DNA of 64,000 nt from assembly GCF_900101075.1 (NCBI RefSeq), contig NZ_FNFY01000001.1, positions 62,001 to 126,000 of the forward strand. Direction: 5' to 3'. This document shows positions 37,008 to 50,620 of this stretch, in pieces. This stretch comes from Lacicoccus qingdaonensis (GTDB taxonomy: Bacteria > Bacillota > Bacilli > Staphylococcales > Salinicoccaceae). The position numbers and the translations under genes are program-made. The notes beneath the pieces were generated by a model. The model had not been told where the DNA came from. It was given only the letters and a program-made list of their open reading frames with translations, and did no database searches. Within the stretch, counting starts at the first letter, position 1; each line of letters opens with the position of its first letter.

Positions 37008-38278
37008 TGTTATTAAAAAATGGAGTTGTACTGAACAATAATGAGTTTGTTGAACAGGATGTCCTGATCGAATCAGGGAAAATAAAAGCAATCGGCACAA
37101 ACCTCGATGCAGGTTCAAAAGAAGTGGTGAATCTGCAGGGCAGACTCGTCACTCCGGGACTGATCGACGTCCATGTACACTTAAGGGAGCCCGGATTCGA
37201 ACATAAGGAAACGGTCGGGACGGGTACGAAAGCGGCGGCAAGGGGCGGCTTCACATCCATTTCGCCGATGCCGAACACGAACCCGATCATAGATACGGCA
37301 GAACGGCTCGAAAACTTGAATGACATTATTGAACGGGATGCGCATATAAAAGTAAGACCGTATGCTTCAATAACGGAAGGTCTGAAAGGTGAGGCCCTCG
37401 CAGATTTTGACGGTTTGAAAAAATCCGGCGCATTCGCATTTACAGATGACGGTGTCGGTGTGCAGAGCGCGGATATGATGCTCCGTGCGATGGACAATGC
37501 GGCGAAGCTTGATATGGCGATTGTTGCGCATACGGAAGAAAACACACTGATCCGCGGCGGTGCGATCCATGATGGCAGGACGAGCGAAAAACTGGGCATT
37601 CCCGGCATTCCGGCAGTGACTGAATCGGTTCAGATCGCAAGGGACATACTGCTGGCAGAAGCGGCGGACTGCCACTACCATGTGTGCCACGTGTCGACGA
37701 AGGAAAGTGTGCGTGTCATCCGTGATGCTAAACGTGCGGGCATCCGGGTGACGGCAGAAGTGACGCCGCACCATCTGGTACTGGATGAAAATGATATTAC
37801 CGATAAAGACCCGAACTTCAAGATGAATCCGCCGCTCAGGGGCTCGGACGACCGCGAAGCGCTGATCGAAGGACTGCTTGACGGGACGCTTGATTTCATT
37901 GCGACGGACCACGCGCCGCACCAGGATTCTGAAAAAGCAGTCGGCATCGAGACGGCGCCGTTCGGCATCGTCGGCATCGAGAACACGTTCCAGCTGTGCT
38001 ACACGAAACTCGTGAAGACGGGGGTGTTCACCCTGCAGCAGCTGGTGGACTGGATGACGGTCAAACCGGCGGAAGTGTTCAATATGGACGGCGGCGTTCT
38101 TTTGCCGGGAAGGGATGCGGATATTACGGTCATCGACCTTGACAAAGAATATACGCTCGATAAAGAAGCGTTTTTATCAAAATCGAAGAATACACCATTT
38201 GACGGTGAACACCTGACATCGGATATCCATATGACGGTTGTGAACGGTGAAATCATATATCAGGCGGAGGGACAGTAA
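37007..38278 (+). CDS. pyrC: Dihydroorotase
   Basis: Zinc-dependent ring closure of carbamoyl-aspartate to dihydroorotate. The 423-residue amidohydrolase shows the metal-binding [10 protein letters not shown] near residue 50, [11 protein letters not shown] and the later FIATDHAPH. Starts on the last base of the pyrB stop and ends sharing a base with carA. Confidence 0.97.
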   Translation: MLLKNGVVLNNNEFVEQDVLIESGKIKAIGTNLDAGSKEVVNLQGRLVTPGLIDVHVHLREPGFEHKETVGTGTKAAARGGFTSISPMPNTNPIIDTAERLENLNDIIERDAHIKVRPYASITEGLKGEALADFDGLKKSGAFAFTDDGVGVQSADMMLRAMDNAAKLDMAIVAHTEENTLIRGGAIHDGRTSEKLGIPGIPAVTESVQIARDILLAEAADCHYHVCHVSTKESVRVIRDAKRAGIRVTAEVTPHHLVLDENDITDKDPNFKMNPPLRGSDDREALIEGLLDGTLDFIATDHAPHQDSEKAVGIETAPFGIVGIENTFQLCYTKLVKTGVFTLQQLVDWMTVKPAEVFNMDGGVLLPGRDADITVIDLDKEYTLDKEAFLSKSKNTPFDGEHLTSDIHMTVVNGEIIYQAEGQ

Positions 38279-39369
38279 TGTTAAATGACAAAAGATATTT
38301 AGTGTTGGAAGACGGTACCGTGTACGAAGGATATAAGCTCGGCGCAGACGGGGAATCTGCCGGGGAAATCGTTTTTAATACTTCTATGACAGGCGTTCAG
38401 GAAATCATTACAGATAATTCATATACGGATCAGATCATCACTTTCAGTTACCCGCTTATAGGCAGCGCGGGATTCAATACAGAAGACAGTGAATCATTAC
38501 TGCCGACAGCACGCGGTGTTGTTGTCAGAGAAGCGATTGAGCACCCTTCAAACTTCAGATCAACTGAAAATTTAGATGGATTTTTAAAAAGCAATGACAT
38601 CGTCGGCATCAGCGGTGTGGATACAAGAAGCATTACAAAGAAAATTCGTAATTCAGGCGTGATGAAAGCTGAAATCACTGATTCATCCGACCATGCAAAA
38701 ACGGTTGAAGCAATCAGGGCAATGGAATTCGCGCGTGATCAGGTGAAACGCGTTTCTACAAATACGCCTTATATTTCAACGGGTACCGGCCCTAGGGTTG
38801 CACTGCTCGACTTCGGCAAGAAAGAAAATATTGTCCGTTCATTAAACCAGCGCGGCTGCGACGTCACAGTACTGCCTCATGATTCAACGAGTGAACGCAT
38901 ACTGCAGTTGAAGCCTGACGGTGTCATGCTGTCAAACGGTCCGGGAGACCCCGCGGATGTGACAGAAGCGGTTGAAACGATTAGGAATCTGATCGGACAA
39001 ATACCAATTTTCGGTATTTGTCTCGGTCACCAGCTCATCGCACTCGCAGGCGGTGCCAGTTCCTATAAAATGAAATTCGGCCATCGCGGTGCAAATCAGC
39101 CAGTGAAAAATTTATCAACAAACAAAGTGGAAATTACGACTCAAAATCACGGATATGCAATTGATGAGGACAGTTTGAAAGATACGGATTTTGAAATCAC
39201 TCACATCGCTATCAATGATAATTCTGTTGAAGGTATCAGGCATAGAAGTGAACCGGTTTTCAGTGTGCAGTATCACCCTGAAGCTGCGGCAGGCCCGCAT
39301 GATGCATCTTACTTATTTGATCAGTTTATCGAAATGATGAAGGCAGGAGGAGGACAATCGAATGCCTAA
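38278..39369 (+). CDS. carA: Carbamoyl-phosphate synthase small subunit
   Basis: Glutamine amidotransferase subunit that supplies ammonia to CarB. The 363-residue protein has an N-terminal CPSase domain and a C-terminal class I amidotransferase domain with the nucleophile cysteine in [12 protein letters not shown] and the later VQYHPEA. Overlaps carB by eight bases. The pyr location suggests the pyrimidine-regulated enzyme. Confidence 0.97.
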   Translation: MLNDKRYLVLEDGTVYEGYKLGADGESAGEIVFNTSMTGVQEIITDNSYTDQIITFSYPLIGSAGFNTEDSESLLPTARGVVVREAIEHPSNFRSTENLDGFLKSNDIVGISGVDTRSITKKIRNSGVMKAEITDSSDHAKTVEAIRAMEFARDQVKRVSTNTPYISTGTGPRVALLDFGKKENIVRSLNQRGCDVTVLPHDSTSERILQLKPDGVMLSNGPGDPADVTEAVETIRNLIGQIPIFGICLGHQLIALAGGASSYKMKFGHRGANQPVKNLSTNKVEITTQNHGYAIDEDSLKDTDFEITHIAINDNSVEGIRHRSEPVFSVQYHPEAAAGPHDASYLFDQFIEMMKAGGGQSNA

Positions 39370-42300
39370 ACGTAAAGATATCAACACAATACTTGTCATA
39401 GGAAGTGGTCCGATCATCATCGGACAGGCAGCAGAGTTTGATTATGCGGGCACACAGGCATGCCTGGCATTGAAAGAGGAAGGATACAGAGTGATTCTGG
39501 TCAACTCGAATCCGGCAACGATCATGACCGATCAGGAGGTTGCGGATGTAGTTTATATCGAACCGTTGACACCGGATTTCATAAGCCGCATCATACGTAA
39601 GGAACAGCCGGATGCGCTGCTGCCGACACTCGGTGGGCAGGTCGGTTTGAATATGGCTGTGGAACTGGACCGTTTAGGCGTGCTTCGTGAAAATGAAGTG
39701 GAACTGCTCGGCACAAAACTGGATTCTATCAAACAGGCGGAAGACAGGGATATGTTCCGAAATCTTATGAATGATATGGAAGTTCCGGTACCGGAGTCCG
39801 ACATCATCAACACGATTGACGAAGCGTATGATTTTGTCGAAAAGACAGGCTATCCTTTTATCGTCCGTCCGGCATTTACAATGGGCGGTACTGGAGGAGG
39901 CATTTGCTATAACGAAGATGACCTGAAGGAAATTGTTGCGAACGGCCTGAAATATTCACCGGTCAGCCAGTGTTTATTGGAAAAATCGATTGCCGGATTC
40001 AAAGAGATCGAATATGAAGTGATGAGAGATGCTAATGACAATGCAATCGTTGTGTGCAACATGGAAAACATCGATCCTGTCGGCATACATACAGGAGATT
40101 CAATCGTTGTTGCCCCGAGCCAGACACTGACAGATAAAGAGCATCAGATGTTGAGAAATGTATCTTTGAACATTATTAAAGAGCTTGAAATTGAAGGCGG
40201 CTGTAACGTCCAGCTTGCTCTGGATCCGGACTCGTTCGACTACTACATCATAGAAGTGAATCCGAGAGTATCGCGCTCAAGTGCGCTGGCTTCAAAAGCG
40301 ACGGGCTACCCGATCGCCAAACTTGCTGCGAAAATCGCAGTCGGCATGACTCTGGACGAAATGATCAATCCTGTGACGAATTCAAGCTATGCAGCATTTG
40401 AACCGGCACTTGATTACGTTGTTTCTAAAATTCCCCGCTTTCCGTTTGATAAATTCGACAAGGGTGAGCGTACACTCGGTACCCAGATGAAAGCGACGGG
40501 CGAAGTGATGGCAATCGGACGCACCTACGAGGAATCATTGTTGAAAGCGATCCGTTCACTGGAGTACGGGGTACATCATCTTGGTCTTCCAAACGGTGAT
40601 GATTTTACTCTGGATTATATCGTCCATTCAATAAAAGCCCAGAGCGATGAGAGGCTGTTCTTTATCGGGGAAGCGATCCGTCGTGAAGTGACACTGGAAG
40701 AAATTCATGCCTGGACGAAAATTGACTTTTACTTCCTGAATAAGTTCAAACATATCATCGATATTGAAAGAGAACTGAAAGAAAATGCCGGCAGCATCGA
40801 ACATTTGAAATGGGCGAAGAAATTCGGCTTCAGCGACCGTGTCATCGGACACCGCTGGGAAATGTCCGAAGATGAAGTATTCAACATAAGAAAAAAGCAG
40901 GGTATCATGCCCGTCTACAAGATGGTGGACACGTGTGCTGCTGAATTTGAATCGAATACGCCTTATTTTTACGGAACGTATGAAACGGAAAATGAATCAC
41001 TGCAGAGTGACAAAGAAAAGATACTTGTTCTCGGAAGCGGACCAATCCGCATCGGGCAGGGCATCGAGTTCGATTATGCGACAGTGCATGCGGTATGGGC
41101 GATCCAGGAAGCGGGTTACGAGGCGATTATCGTCAACAATAATCCGGAAACCGTGTCGACCGATTTCTCGATTTCAGACAAGCTGTACTTTGAACCGCTC
41201 ACTCATGAAGATGTTATGAACATCGTCCATAATGAAAATCCGAAAGGTGTGGTCGTCCAGTTCGGCGGCCAGACAGCAATCAACCTGGCAGACAGATTAT
41301 CTGAACATGGTGTGAAGATTTTAGGTACGAGCCTGGATGATATCGACCGAGCGGAGGACAGAAAACGTTTTGAAGCACTGCTTCAGGACATAAAAGTCCC
41401 ACAACCGCACGGCAAAACAGCGACGAATGAAGAAGAGGCACTCGCAAATGCGCGTCATGTCGGCTTTCCTGTACTTGTCCGCCCGAGTTATGTTCTCGGC
41501 GGCCGTGCGATGGAAATCGTCTATGACGAGTCGGAACTGAAAAACTATATGAGAAATGCCGTTAAAGCGTCACCTGAGCATCCTGTTCTGATTGATAGCT
41601 ATTTGACAGGTAAGGAAATCGAAGTGGACGCAATCTGTGACGGAGAGAATGTCATCATCCCGGGAATCATGGAACATATTGAAAGAGCCGGTGTACACTC
41701 CGGAGACTCCATGGCTGTGTATCCGCCGGTGACTCTTTCCCAGGAAGAAATCAATACACTTGTTGATTATACGGAGCGACTTGCAAAAGGTTTGAATATC
41801 GTCGGTATTATCAATATCCAGTTCGTCTTATCGAAAAAGGGGATATTCGTCCTCGAAGTAAACCCGAGATCGAGCCGTACTGTACCGTTTTTAAGCAAGA
41901 TAACCGAAGTGCCGATGGCAAGGCTCGCCATGCATGCCATTCTCGGCAGGAAACTTGCGGACAGTGAATTCCCACTCGGACTGCAGCCTGATAAGGAAGG
42001 CTACTATGTAAAAGCGCCGGTATTCAGTTTCTCCAAACTGAAAAATGTCGATATCACACTCGGGCCCGAGATGAAATCGACCGGGGAAGTCATGGGTAAA
42101 GACGATACTCTGAACAAAGCGCTGTATAAAAGTCTTGTTGCAAGCGGCCTGGATGTCAAAGACCACGGCACTGCGCTGTTTACGATTGCTGATAAGGATA
42201 AGGAAGAAGCGGTTGAACTTGCAAAAAGATTTTCACAGTGCGGCTACCGCATTCTATCAACAAGCGGTACAGCGGCAGCACTTAAAAAGGAAGGCATTCC

Positions 42301-42538
42301 GGTCGTCATAGTGGATAAAATCGACGAAGGGGACAACACTCTGCTCCGTTCCATCCAGAATGGCAATGTCCAGATTGTGGTTAACACGATGACAAAAGGG
42401 AAGGAAGTTGAACGTGACGGCTTCAGAATCCGCCGTGAATCCGTAGAGAACGGCGTGCCGTGTCTGACATCGCTGGATACAGCGAGAACGCTGATCGAAG
42501 TCATTGAAAGCATGACATTTAATATGAATGAAATGTAG
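39362..42538 (+). CDS. carB: Carbamoyl-phosphate synthase large subunit
   Basis: 1058-residue synthetase making carbamoyl phosphate. Two homologous ATP-grasp halves are visible: each starts with a glycine-rich segment ([21 protein letters not shown] near the N-terminus and [21 protein letters not shown] near residue 555), followed by a C-terminal allosteric MGS-like domain that would sense UMP. Full length and in frame. Confidence 0.97.
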   Translation: MPKRKDINTILVIGSGPIIIGQAAEFDYAGTQACLALKEEGYRVILVNSNPATIMTDQEVADVVYIEPLTPDFISRIIRKEQPDALLPTLGGQVGLNMAVELDRLGVLRENEVELLGTKLDSIKQAEDRDMFRNLMNDMEVPVPESDIINTIDEAYDFVEKTGYPFIVRPAFTMGGTGGGICYNEDDLKEIVANGLKYSPVSQCLLEKSIAGFKEIEYEVMRDANDNAIVVCNMENIDPVGIHTGDSIVVAPSQTLTDKEHQMLRNVSLNIIKELEIEGGCNVQLALDPDSFDYYIIEVNPRVSRSSALASKATGYPIAKLAAKIAVGMTLDEMINPVTNSSYAAFEPALDYVVSKIPRFPFDKFDKGERTLGTQMKATGEVMAIGRTYEESLLKAIRSLEYGVHHLGLPNGDDFTLDYIVHSIKAQSDERLFFIGEAIRREVTLEEIHAWTKIDFYFLNKFKHIIDIERELKENAGSIEHLKWAKKFGFSDRVIGHRWEMSEDEVFNIRKKQGIMPVYKMVDTCAAEFESNTPYFYGTYETENESLQSDKEKILVLGSGPIRIGQGIEFDYATVHAVWAIQEAGYEAIIVNNNPETVSTDFSISDKLYFEPLTHEDVMNIVHNENPKGVVVQFGGQTAINLADRLSEHGVKILGTSLDDIDRAEDRKRFEALLQDIKVPQPHGKTATNEEEALANARHVGFPVLVRPSYVLGGRAMEIVYDESELKNYMRNAVKASPEHPVLIDSYLTGKEIEVDAICDGENVIIPGIMEHIERAGVHSGDSMAVYPPVTLSQEEINTLVDYTERLAKGLNIVGIINIQFVLSKKGIFVLEVNPRSSRTVPFLSKITEVPMARLAMHAILGRKLADSEFPLGLQPDKEGYYVKAPVFSFSKLKNVDITLGPEMKSTGEVMGKDDTLNKALYKSLVASGLDVKDHGTALFTIADKDKEEAVELAKRFSQCGYRILSTSGTAAALKKEGIPVVIVDKIDEGDNTLLRSIQNGNVQIVVNTMTKGKEVERDGFRIRRESVENGVPCLTSLDTARTLIEVIESMTFNMNEM

Positions 42539-42546
42539 GTGGGCAT

Positions 42547-44207
<1,661 letters not shown>

Positions 44208-44228
44208 GAAAATAGGGGGAAACTTATT

Positions 44229-44930
44229 ATGAACGTACCAATTATTGCACTTGATTTTCGGGAGTTTGACACTGTAAAAGATTTTTTAGGCAAATTTGAT
44301 GAGAAACTATTCGTCAAAGTGGGAATGGAACTTTATTTATCAAATGGGCCTAAAGTGGTCGAAGAAATTCGTCAAATGGGGCACGACATCTTTTTGGATC
44401 TGAAACTTTATGATATTCCGAACACTGTCGGGAAATCGATGGAAAGCCTCGGCAGACTGGATATACAAATGACAAATGTTCATGCCCAGGGCGGTACTGC
44501 GATGATGAAACGTGCGGCAGAGTCATTCAAGGATAACAATCCGGACGGCAGACTGATCGCTGTCACCCAGCTCACATCAATGAGTGAAGAAATGGTACAA
44601 AAAGAACATCAGACTGTACTCTCCCTGACTGACAGTGTTGTCCATTATGCAACACTTGCCAAAGAGGCGGGACTCGACGGAGTGGTATCTTCACCGCTGG
44701 AATCTGAAATTATTCATGAAAAACTGGGACCTGAATTTTTGACTGTAACACCGGGTATCCGACTTCCGGAAGACTCGAAAGACGACCAGGTCAGAGTGGT
44801 GACGCCGGTGGATGCAAAAGATATGAAGTCTGATTATATCGTCGTCGGACGTTCAATTACCCAGGATGATAATCCGAGAGACAAATACAAAAGAATCAAA
44901 GCACTGTGGGAGGGAACTGCAGGTGAGTAG
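44229..44930 (+). CDS. pyrF: Orotidine 5'-phosphate decarboxylase
   Basis: Makes UMP from OMP. The 233-residue TIM-barrel protein shows the catalytic Asp-Lys-Asp arrangement in FLDLKLYDIPNTV and the phosphate-binding IVVGRSITQ. GGGGGAA precedes ATG 44229. The first ~180 bases look more AT-rich than the rest, but the shift is mild. Overlaps pyrE by eight bases. Confidence 0.96.
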   Translation: MNVPIIALDFREFDTVKDFLGKFDEKLFVKVGMELYLSNGPKVVEEIRQMGHDIFLDLKLYDIPNTVGKSMESLGRLDIQMTNVHAQGGTAMMKRAAESFKDNNPDGRLIAVTQLTSMSEEMVQKEHQTVLSLTDSVVHYATLAKEAGLDGVVSSPLESEIIHEKLGPEFLTVTPGIRLPEDSKDDQVRVVTPVDAKDMKSDYIVVGRSITQDDNPRDKYKRIKALWEGTAGE

Positions 44931-45537
44931 TAGTGAGAATGTCGCCAAAGCATTGCTTGATATCGGAGCCGTTAAAATCCAGCCGGATGACCCGTTTACG
45001 TGGGCGAGCGGCATCATTTCACCGATTTACTGTGATAACAGGCAGATAATCGGCAATGTAGAAGCAAGAAAAGAAATCGTAAAATATTTTGTTGAAAAGA
45101 TAGAGAAAATTTCGCCGGACGCAGAAGTGGTCGCAGGGACTTCCACTGCAGGCATCCCACATGCATCTTTCATCAGTGATGCGATGGAACTGCCGATGAG
45201 CTACGTCCGCGGCAGTAAAAAGAAACACGGCACCGGCAGACTGATAGAAGGTGCTTCTGTTAAAGGCAAAAAAGTTGTGCTGATCGAGGATCTGATTTCA
45301 ACAGGCGGTTCAAGCATAGAAGCTGCTGAGATATTAAGGGAAGAAGGCGCAGAAGTGGAAATCGTACTCGCCATCTTCAGCTACCAGCTCGAGAAAGCAC
45401 ATGATAATTTTGAATCATCCGGATTTAAATATGAAACACTGTCCGACCTTGATGCCCTGCTTGACGTCAGTATTAAGGAAAACCTTCTGACAAAGGAAGA
45501 GCGCAGTGAAGTCGTGCAGTTCAGAGACAGTCTTTAA
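44923..45537 (+). CDS. pyrE: Orotate phosphoribosyltransferase
   Basis: Makes OMP from orotate and PRPP. The PRPP motif VVLIEDLISTGGSSIEA is typical. The start is taken as GTG 44923, eight bases after GGGAGGG, giving a 204-residue protein as in S. aureus; a longer in-frame start at 44866 would extend deep into pyrF and is rejected. Last gene of the pyr operon, followed by a strong terminator. Confidence 0.95.
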   Translation: MSSSENVAKALLDIGAVKIQPDDPFTWASGIISPIYCDNRQIIGNVEARKEIVKYFVEKIEKISPDAEVVAGTSTAGIPHASFISDAMELPMSYVRGSKKKHGTGRLIEGASVKGKKVVLIEDLISTGGSSIEAAEILREEGAEVEIVLAIFSYQLEKAHDNFESSGFKYETLSDLDALLDVSIKENLLTKEERSEVVQFRDSL

Positions 45538-45541
45538 AGTG

Positions 45542-45582
45542 AAAAAACGTGGATACCGGGAGTCGGTATCCACGTTTTTTTA
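45542..45582 (+). terminator. Terminator of the pyr operon
   Basis: A 16-bp perfect inverted repeat (45542-45557 with 45565-45580) has A and T runs at its ends, so it can terminate both pyrE and the convergent minus-strand small gene, whose stop it touches. Confidence 0.92.
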
Positions 45583-45807
45583 TCGGTGATTCAAATCATC
45601 CCGTCCATCCCTGTAAGTGGGATACTTTCTATTCAAAAATCTGCTTAAAAAATATTGGATGATCAGAAATGGGATGATGGTGACTATGAATCTTGTGACA
45701 AAGTTCCACGTTTCAGGATATGGAAAAGAAACAAAAAATATTAAAAATGCGATTGGTACAATCAAGCTGATCCATGTCTTCTTACTTTCATTGGAAATAA
45801 AAATCAC
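45580..45807 (-). CDS. Small membrane protein, 75 aa
   Basis: Not recognised. The 75 residues contain two hydrophobic helices (about 12-29 and 36-54) and a charged C-terminus. It overlaps the DUF488 gene by four bases, so translation is probably coupled. The GTG at 45807 is part of a GAGGTG that could itself be the ribosome-binding site, with ATT at 45798 as the only well-spaced codon; the true start is uncertain. Confidence 0.6.
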   Translation of the reverse strand: MIFISNESKKTWISLIVPIAFLIFFVSFPYPETWNFVTRFIVTIIPFLIIQYFLSRFLNRKYPTYRDGRDDLNHR

Positions 45808-46355
45808 CTCTTCAGTTCAGGATAGACAACCGTCTTATCTTCTTCGATAATCGGCATCGCACCCCACCTGCCAAGTTCATGTGCATCCAGTTCGACATCT
45901 TTTGAACGGTGGATGATGTGGCAGACATCATGGCCGTGTGCGGCGAGCCAATTGCTGATGATCAGCCGGTGGCATCTGGCAGGATGGCCTTCAGAACACA
46001 TATAGGCAACATTCTGATTTTGTGCTTTTTTTGTTAGAGCTTTGATGCCCTCATTAAAATCATCGGATAAAGTATAATCCGCATAATTATGAAACGACTG
46101 GTTGTCCCAGCCGCCGTTCAGCGTCGGTCCGACTATGGATGAAGTGCCTCGCCTGCCGCCGAGCTCGGGGATATGTTCATATGCGATATCTTCTTCTGTC
46201 AGCCACTCTTCCAATTCGTCACCGTTAAATTGCGGGTGCTTCCTGCTGTAAGGAAAAGCACGCACATCTGCAATGGATTTTATTTCCGCATGATGGAGCA
46301 TTTCCAGAAATTCATCTTTTGTGTGGTCCGAATGACCAATTGTATAGATTTTCAT
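45804..46355 (-). CDS. DUF488 family protein
   Basis: 183-residue soluble protein of the DUF488 family, found widely in bacteria, function unknown. Typical features are the N-terminal YTIGHSDHTKDEFLEML, ADVRAFPYSRKHPQFN and the C-terminal CSEGHPARCHR, with conserved Cys and His residues suggesting a metal or catalytic site. Ribosome-binding site GGTGAT precedes the ATG. Confidence 0.88.
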   Translation of the reverse strand: MKIYTIGHSDHTKDEFLEMLHHAEIKSIADVRAFPYSRKHPQFNGDELEEWLTEEDIAYEHIPELGGRRGTSSIVGPTLNGGWDNQSFHNYADYTLSDDFNEGIKALTKKAQNQNVAYMCSEGHPARCHRLIISNWLAAHGHDVCHIIHRSKDVELDAHELGRWGAMPIIEEDKTVVYPELKR

Positions 46356-46395
46356 ATATTATCACCGATTTTAATTATCCATACCACTTCTTGCG

Positions 46396-46422
46396 AATAA
46401 AAAAACCCATCCGGATGATGGG
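46396..46422 (-). terminator. Terminator after pgcA
   Basis: CCCATC/GATGGG (46406-46411 and 46417-46422) forms a short stem; on the minus strand it is followed by a run of T. It lies between pgcA and DUF488. Confidence 0.65.
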
Positions 46423-46509
46423 ATTGGGTAAAATATATGATATTTTTTGTGATATTAAACAATTGATGGAGAGTTAACACACCGTCGTCGGGAGCCTCGC
46501 ACTAATTAA

Positions 46510-48156
46510 TCAGACACCGAACACCATATCATTGATGATTTTCGCTTCTTCATTGATGTGATTGGTATCCAAAGATACGTACAGTTTGATTTTCGGCTCT
46601 GTGCCTGACGGTCTGAGTGCAATCCAGCCGTCTTCAAAATGGATTTTGATGACATCCGCTTTCGGCAGGTCGATGGCTTCCATTTCTCCTGAAGCGAGTC
46701 GTCTGTCACCGTAATGAAAGTCTTCCACACAGATGACTTTCCGACCTTCAATTTCTGTCGGTGTGTTTCTTCTGAACTGGTCCATGATTTCAGAAATCTT
46801 TTCCCGACCCTGGATGCCTTCAAATTTATGGCTGATCATCTTTTCCATGCGGCGGCCGAATTCATCATAAATACCGTTCAGATAATCGACGAGTGTCACA
46901 TCGTCATTTTTAAGGCTGCTTGCCAGTTTGACGATGGCGGGTACAATCTGGATGGCATCCTTATCACGGACGAAGTCGCTGAAGAGGTAGCCGTAGCTTT
47001 CCTCGTAGCCGAAAGCGAACTTTCTTTCTGCATCTTCTTCCAGCTCAAGGGCGACCTGGCCGATGTATTTGAAACCTGTCAGCACTTCGATGATTTCCGC
47101 ACCGAATTTTTCTGCGATCTTTTTGCTCAGGTCACTGGTGACGACAGATTTTACAACGACCGGCGTTTTCTCAAATTCCGTATTTTTCAGACGGTTGTAT
47201 AAAAGTATCGCACCGAGCTGGTTGCCGTTCAGATGGACGTATTCGCCGTCATGCAGCACTTCGATGCCGATTCTGTCCGCATCCGGATCTGTCGCTATGA
47301 GCAGGTCGGCATTCTTATCCTCACCGATTGCTCTGGCACCGGTGAATGCATCGGTATCTTCCGGATTGGCACTTGTAACATGGGTGAAGTCACTGTCCGC
47401 TTCACATTCTTTATCAACGAGCGTCAGATTGTTGAAACCGAGTGCTTCAAGCAAATACTGAGTGAGCGGCAGGGCCGTCCCGTGCAGGCTTGAAAACACG
47501 ACCTTGAGATCTGACTCCGGAATCTGTCCGTGCAGATCTTTAACTTTCTGCTGATAATTTTCATAATGTCCGTAATCGATATGTTCGACTCTGCCTTCGG
47601 CAAGTGCGTCATCAAAATCAACGGAACCGATGGTGAAGAAATCATCGATGGCGTTTATTTTTCTGCTGAGTTCATCCGCAGGCACGTCTGTAATCTGTGC
47701 GCCGTCCGAGCCGTATACTTTTATGCCGTTATATTCAGGCGGATTGTGGCTCGCAGTGATCATGATGCCGAAATCCGCTTCATGACTTCTTGTGAAAAAT
47801 GACAGCTCGGGCGTTGTAATGTAACCTTCAGACAAGTAGACTTTCACACCATTTTTAACGAGCACGGCAGCGATCGTTTCCGAGAACTCCCTCGACAGGT
47901 GTCTGATGTCGTAACCGATGACGACGACATCCTGACCGTGTTCATTCATCGATTGTGCGAGTCCGAGCGCAAAGCGTTCGACCGTGTATCTGTTCAGACG
48001 GTTCGGGCCGAGGCCGATTTTCCCACGGATGCCGGCTGTCCCGAATTTAAGGTTTGAAATAAAGGCATCTTCATGATCCGCATCATTTTCAGCTCTGTAC
48101 ATTTCTTTTGTTATCAGACTGTTATCAGTATATTCTTCCCAAATCTTTCTTGACAA
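46510..48156 (-). CDS. pgcA: Alpha-phosphoglucomutase
   Basis: Interconverts glucose 6-phosphate and glucose 1-phosphate, feeding UDP-glucose for glycolipid and teichoic acid synthesis. Motifs: phosphoserine loop in TASHNPPEYNGIKVY, metal-binding DPDADRIG, sugar-binding GYEESYGY and the C-terminal phosphate-binding RPSGTEPK. The chosen start is TTG at 48156, six bases after GAGGTG, giving 548 residues; an in-frame GTG at 48165 is part of the ribosome-binding site. Downstream of rqcH with a 14-base gap. Confidence 0.95.
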   Translation of the reverse strand: MSRKIWEEYTDNSLITKEMYRAENDADHEDAFISNLKFGTAGIRGKIGLGPNRLNRYTVERFALGLAQSMNEHGQDVVVIGYDIRHLSREFSETIAAVLVKNGVKVYLSEGYITTPELSFFTRSHEADFGIMITASHNPPEYNGIKVYGSDGAQITDVPADELSRKINAIDDFFTIGSVDFDDALAEGRVEHIDYGHYENYQQKVKDLHGQIPESDLKVVFSSLHGTALPLTQYLLEALGFNNLTLVDKECEADSDFTHVTSANPEDTDAFTGARAIGEDKNADLLIATDPDADRIGIEVLHDGEYVHLNGNQLGAILLYNRLKNTEFEKTPVVVKSVVTSDLSKKIAEKFGAEIIEVLTGFKYIGQVALELEEDAERKFAFGYEESYGYLFSDFVRDKDAIQIVPAIVKLASSLKNDDVTLVDYLNGIYDEFGRRMEKMISHKFEGIQGREKISEIMDQFRRNTPTEIEGRKVICVEDFHYGDRRLASGEMEAIDLPKADVIKIHFEDGWIALRPSGTEPKIKLYVSLDTNHINEEAKIINDMVFGV

Positions 48157-48170
48157 TTCTATCACCTCAT

Positions 48171-49865
48171 CTACCTGGTCACTTTCATCTTATCAATATC
48201 CGCCTCAACCGGGGTAACAAAAACTGTTTTCTGGTCTGTGTATGTGACAAAACCGGGTTTTGCCCCTGATATTTTGTGGACGTGCTTAATATCAGTGTAG
48301 TCCACGGGAACCGATTCCGAACTTCCAGCTTTCGAATGGAATGCCGCAATCATCGCCGCCTCCAAAATATCCTGTTCTTCTATTTCAGCCGGTGAATGTG
48401 TAATCACCACGTGTGACCCGGGAATATCTTTCGTGTGGAACCACAGATGATTGTTCTGCGCTTTCTTTGATGTCAAATAATCATTCTGCTTATTGTTCTT
48501 TCCGACGAGCACCGTCAGGCCGTTTGTCGTCCTGAACTCATGGAGCTGGAATTTATGCTTCTTTTTCTTCTTATTGGAACTCCTGAATTTAAGGATGCCT
48601 TCCTCGACGAGTTCTTCCCTGATCTCTTCGACTTCATCCGACGTCGTGATCGCATCCATCTGGTGAAGCAGGTTCAGGAAGTACTCCCGGTCCGAATAGG
48701 CTTTTTCAAGCTGGTCACGTGCAGTCGTCTCACGGTTTTTCAGCTTGTTGTATCTGCGGTAATACCGCTGGGCATTGTCGTTCGGTGCGATTTCGGGATC
48801 GAGCGGAATCGTGATCTCCTCATTCGTGTAGTAGTCGAGGACGACCGCTTCTTTATCGTATTTCCTGATTTCATGCATGTACGCAGTGATGAGCTCCCCG
48901 TACTTCTGGTACTTGTCCTTGACCTCCGCTTCCTTCAAGTCCTCTTTCAGCTTGTCGATCTTCCTTTCGACACGTTCGTACTCCCGGTCGATGACATGGA
49001 CGTAATCCTGTGCCTTCTGCCTGATCAGATTATTTTGGAAACGGTTATGATAGTAGTCATCGAGCAGTGCGCTGAGTGAATCAAAGACAACCGGTGCAGT
49101 ATCCATATGGCCGAGCTTTGTAAAATAGAAGACGTCCTTATCCCCTTTATACAGCACTGGTGTGACTTCCCGTGATTTTTCCAGAGTTTCCCGGATGCTG
49201 CCGACGATATTCTGCATCGTCAGATGGCCGGCGTGATGCGCCACCTCTTTTATGAATAAAGGGCTGAAGCCTTCGACCGCCTTCAAAATCTGGCGGTTGA
49301 TCTTACCGCTGTTGAAATCGAGGTGTTTCGGCAGTTCATCCAGCTCATCCGTCCTCGGATTCAGTTTTTTTTCGGTCGGGGGCTGTTCATACAAAAAGCC
49401 CGGCATGATCGTACGGACGTTATTGTTCGGGGTCAAATGCTTGATCCCTTCAATGATCTTATAGTCTGTATCCGTAATGATGATGTTGGAATGTTTGCCC
49501 ATGATCTCCAAAATCAGAATGCGTGTGATGTCGTCACCGATTTCATTTTTTGAATTTATTTTAATATGGACCTGCCGGTCATTGCCGACTTGGCGTATCG
49601 AATCTATGATGCCGCCTTCGATATGTTTTCTGAGTACGCGTGAAAACATCGGCGGGTCGAATGGAAATTCATATTTGTGTCCTGTCAGGTGAAAACGCGC
49701 ATACATCGGATGTGCACTGATCAGCAGCTGGTGGTTCCTGCCCTTGCTGCGGATTTTTAAAATCAATGATGTATCATCCATCTGCTGTATTTTATTTATC
49801 TTGCCTGACTGTATCGTTTCGAGTTCATCGCACAGTGCATGAACAAAATTACCGTCGAATGCCAT
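48171..49865 (-). CDS. rqcH: Ribosome quality control protein RqcH (NEMF/FbpA family)
   Basis: 564-residue Rqc2/NEMF homologue that in B. subtilis adds alanine tails to stalled nascent chains on 50S subunits. The N-terminal NFACT-N domain begins MAFDGNFVHALCDELETI; a coiled coil follows (about 270-400) and the NFACT-R domain contains HLWFHTKDIPGSHVVI. It is also annotated as a fibronectin-binding protein in older records. The partner candidate ylmH is at 28 kb. GGAGGG precedes the ATG. Confidence 0.94.
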   Translation of the reverse strand: MAFDGNFVHALCDELETIQSGKINKIQQMDDTSLILKIRSKGRNHQLLISAHPMYARFHLTGHKYEFPFDPPMFSRVLRKHIEGGIIDSIRQVGNDRQVHIKINSKNEIGDDITRILILEIMGKHSNIIITDTDYKIIEGIKHLTPNNNVRTIMPGFLYEQPPTEKKLNPRTDELDELPKHLDFNSGKINRQILKAVEGFSPLFIKEVAHHAGHLTMQNIVGSIRETLEKSREVTPVLYKGDKDVFYFTKLGHMDTAPVVFDSLSALLDDYYHNRFQNNLIRQKAQDYVHVIDREYERVERKIDKLKEDLKEAEVKDKYQKYGELITAYMHEIRKYDKEAVVLDYYTNEEITIPLDPEIAPNDNAQRYYRRYNKLKNRETTARDQLEKAYSDREYFLNLLHQMDAITTSDEVEEIREELVEEGILKFRSSNKKKKKHKFQLHEFRTTNGLTVLVGKNNKQNDYLTSKKAQNNHLWFHTKDIPGSHVVITHSPAEIEEQDILEAAMIAAFHSKAGSSESVPVDYTDIKHVHKISGAKPGFVTYTDQKTVFVTPVEADIDKMKVTR

Positions 49866-49990
49866 TTTTGTCCCTCCTATATATGCTACCAGAATATTTT
49901 AACATGAACTATTACTATTCAATACTTTTTAAGATGAATTATACCTTCATTTATGATACATTAAGAGATAATCACAAAAAAGAAAGGTAA

Positions 49991-50619
<629 letters not shown>

Positions 50620-50620
<1 letters not shown>

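Noticed and set aside
44229-44410. Second recombination patch at the start of pyrF
   Set aside because: The AT enrichment is mild and gradual, as often seen near gene starts, without a sharp boundary like that in ileS.
45617-45850. 77-codon plus-strand frame opposite the small membrane protein
   Set aside because: Lacks a ribosome-binding site and crosses the DUF488 3' end; the minus-strand gene is coupled to DUF488 and has clear membrane helices.
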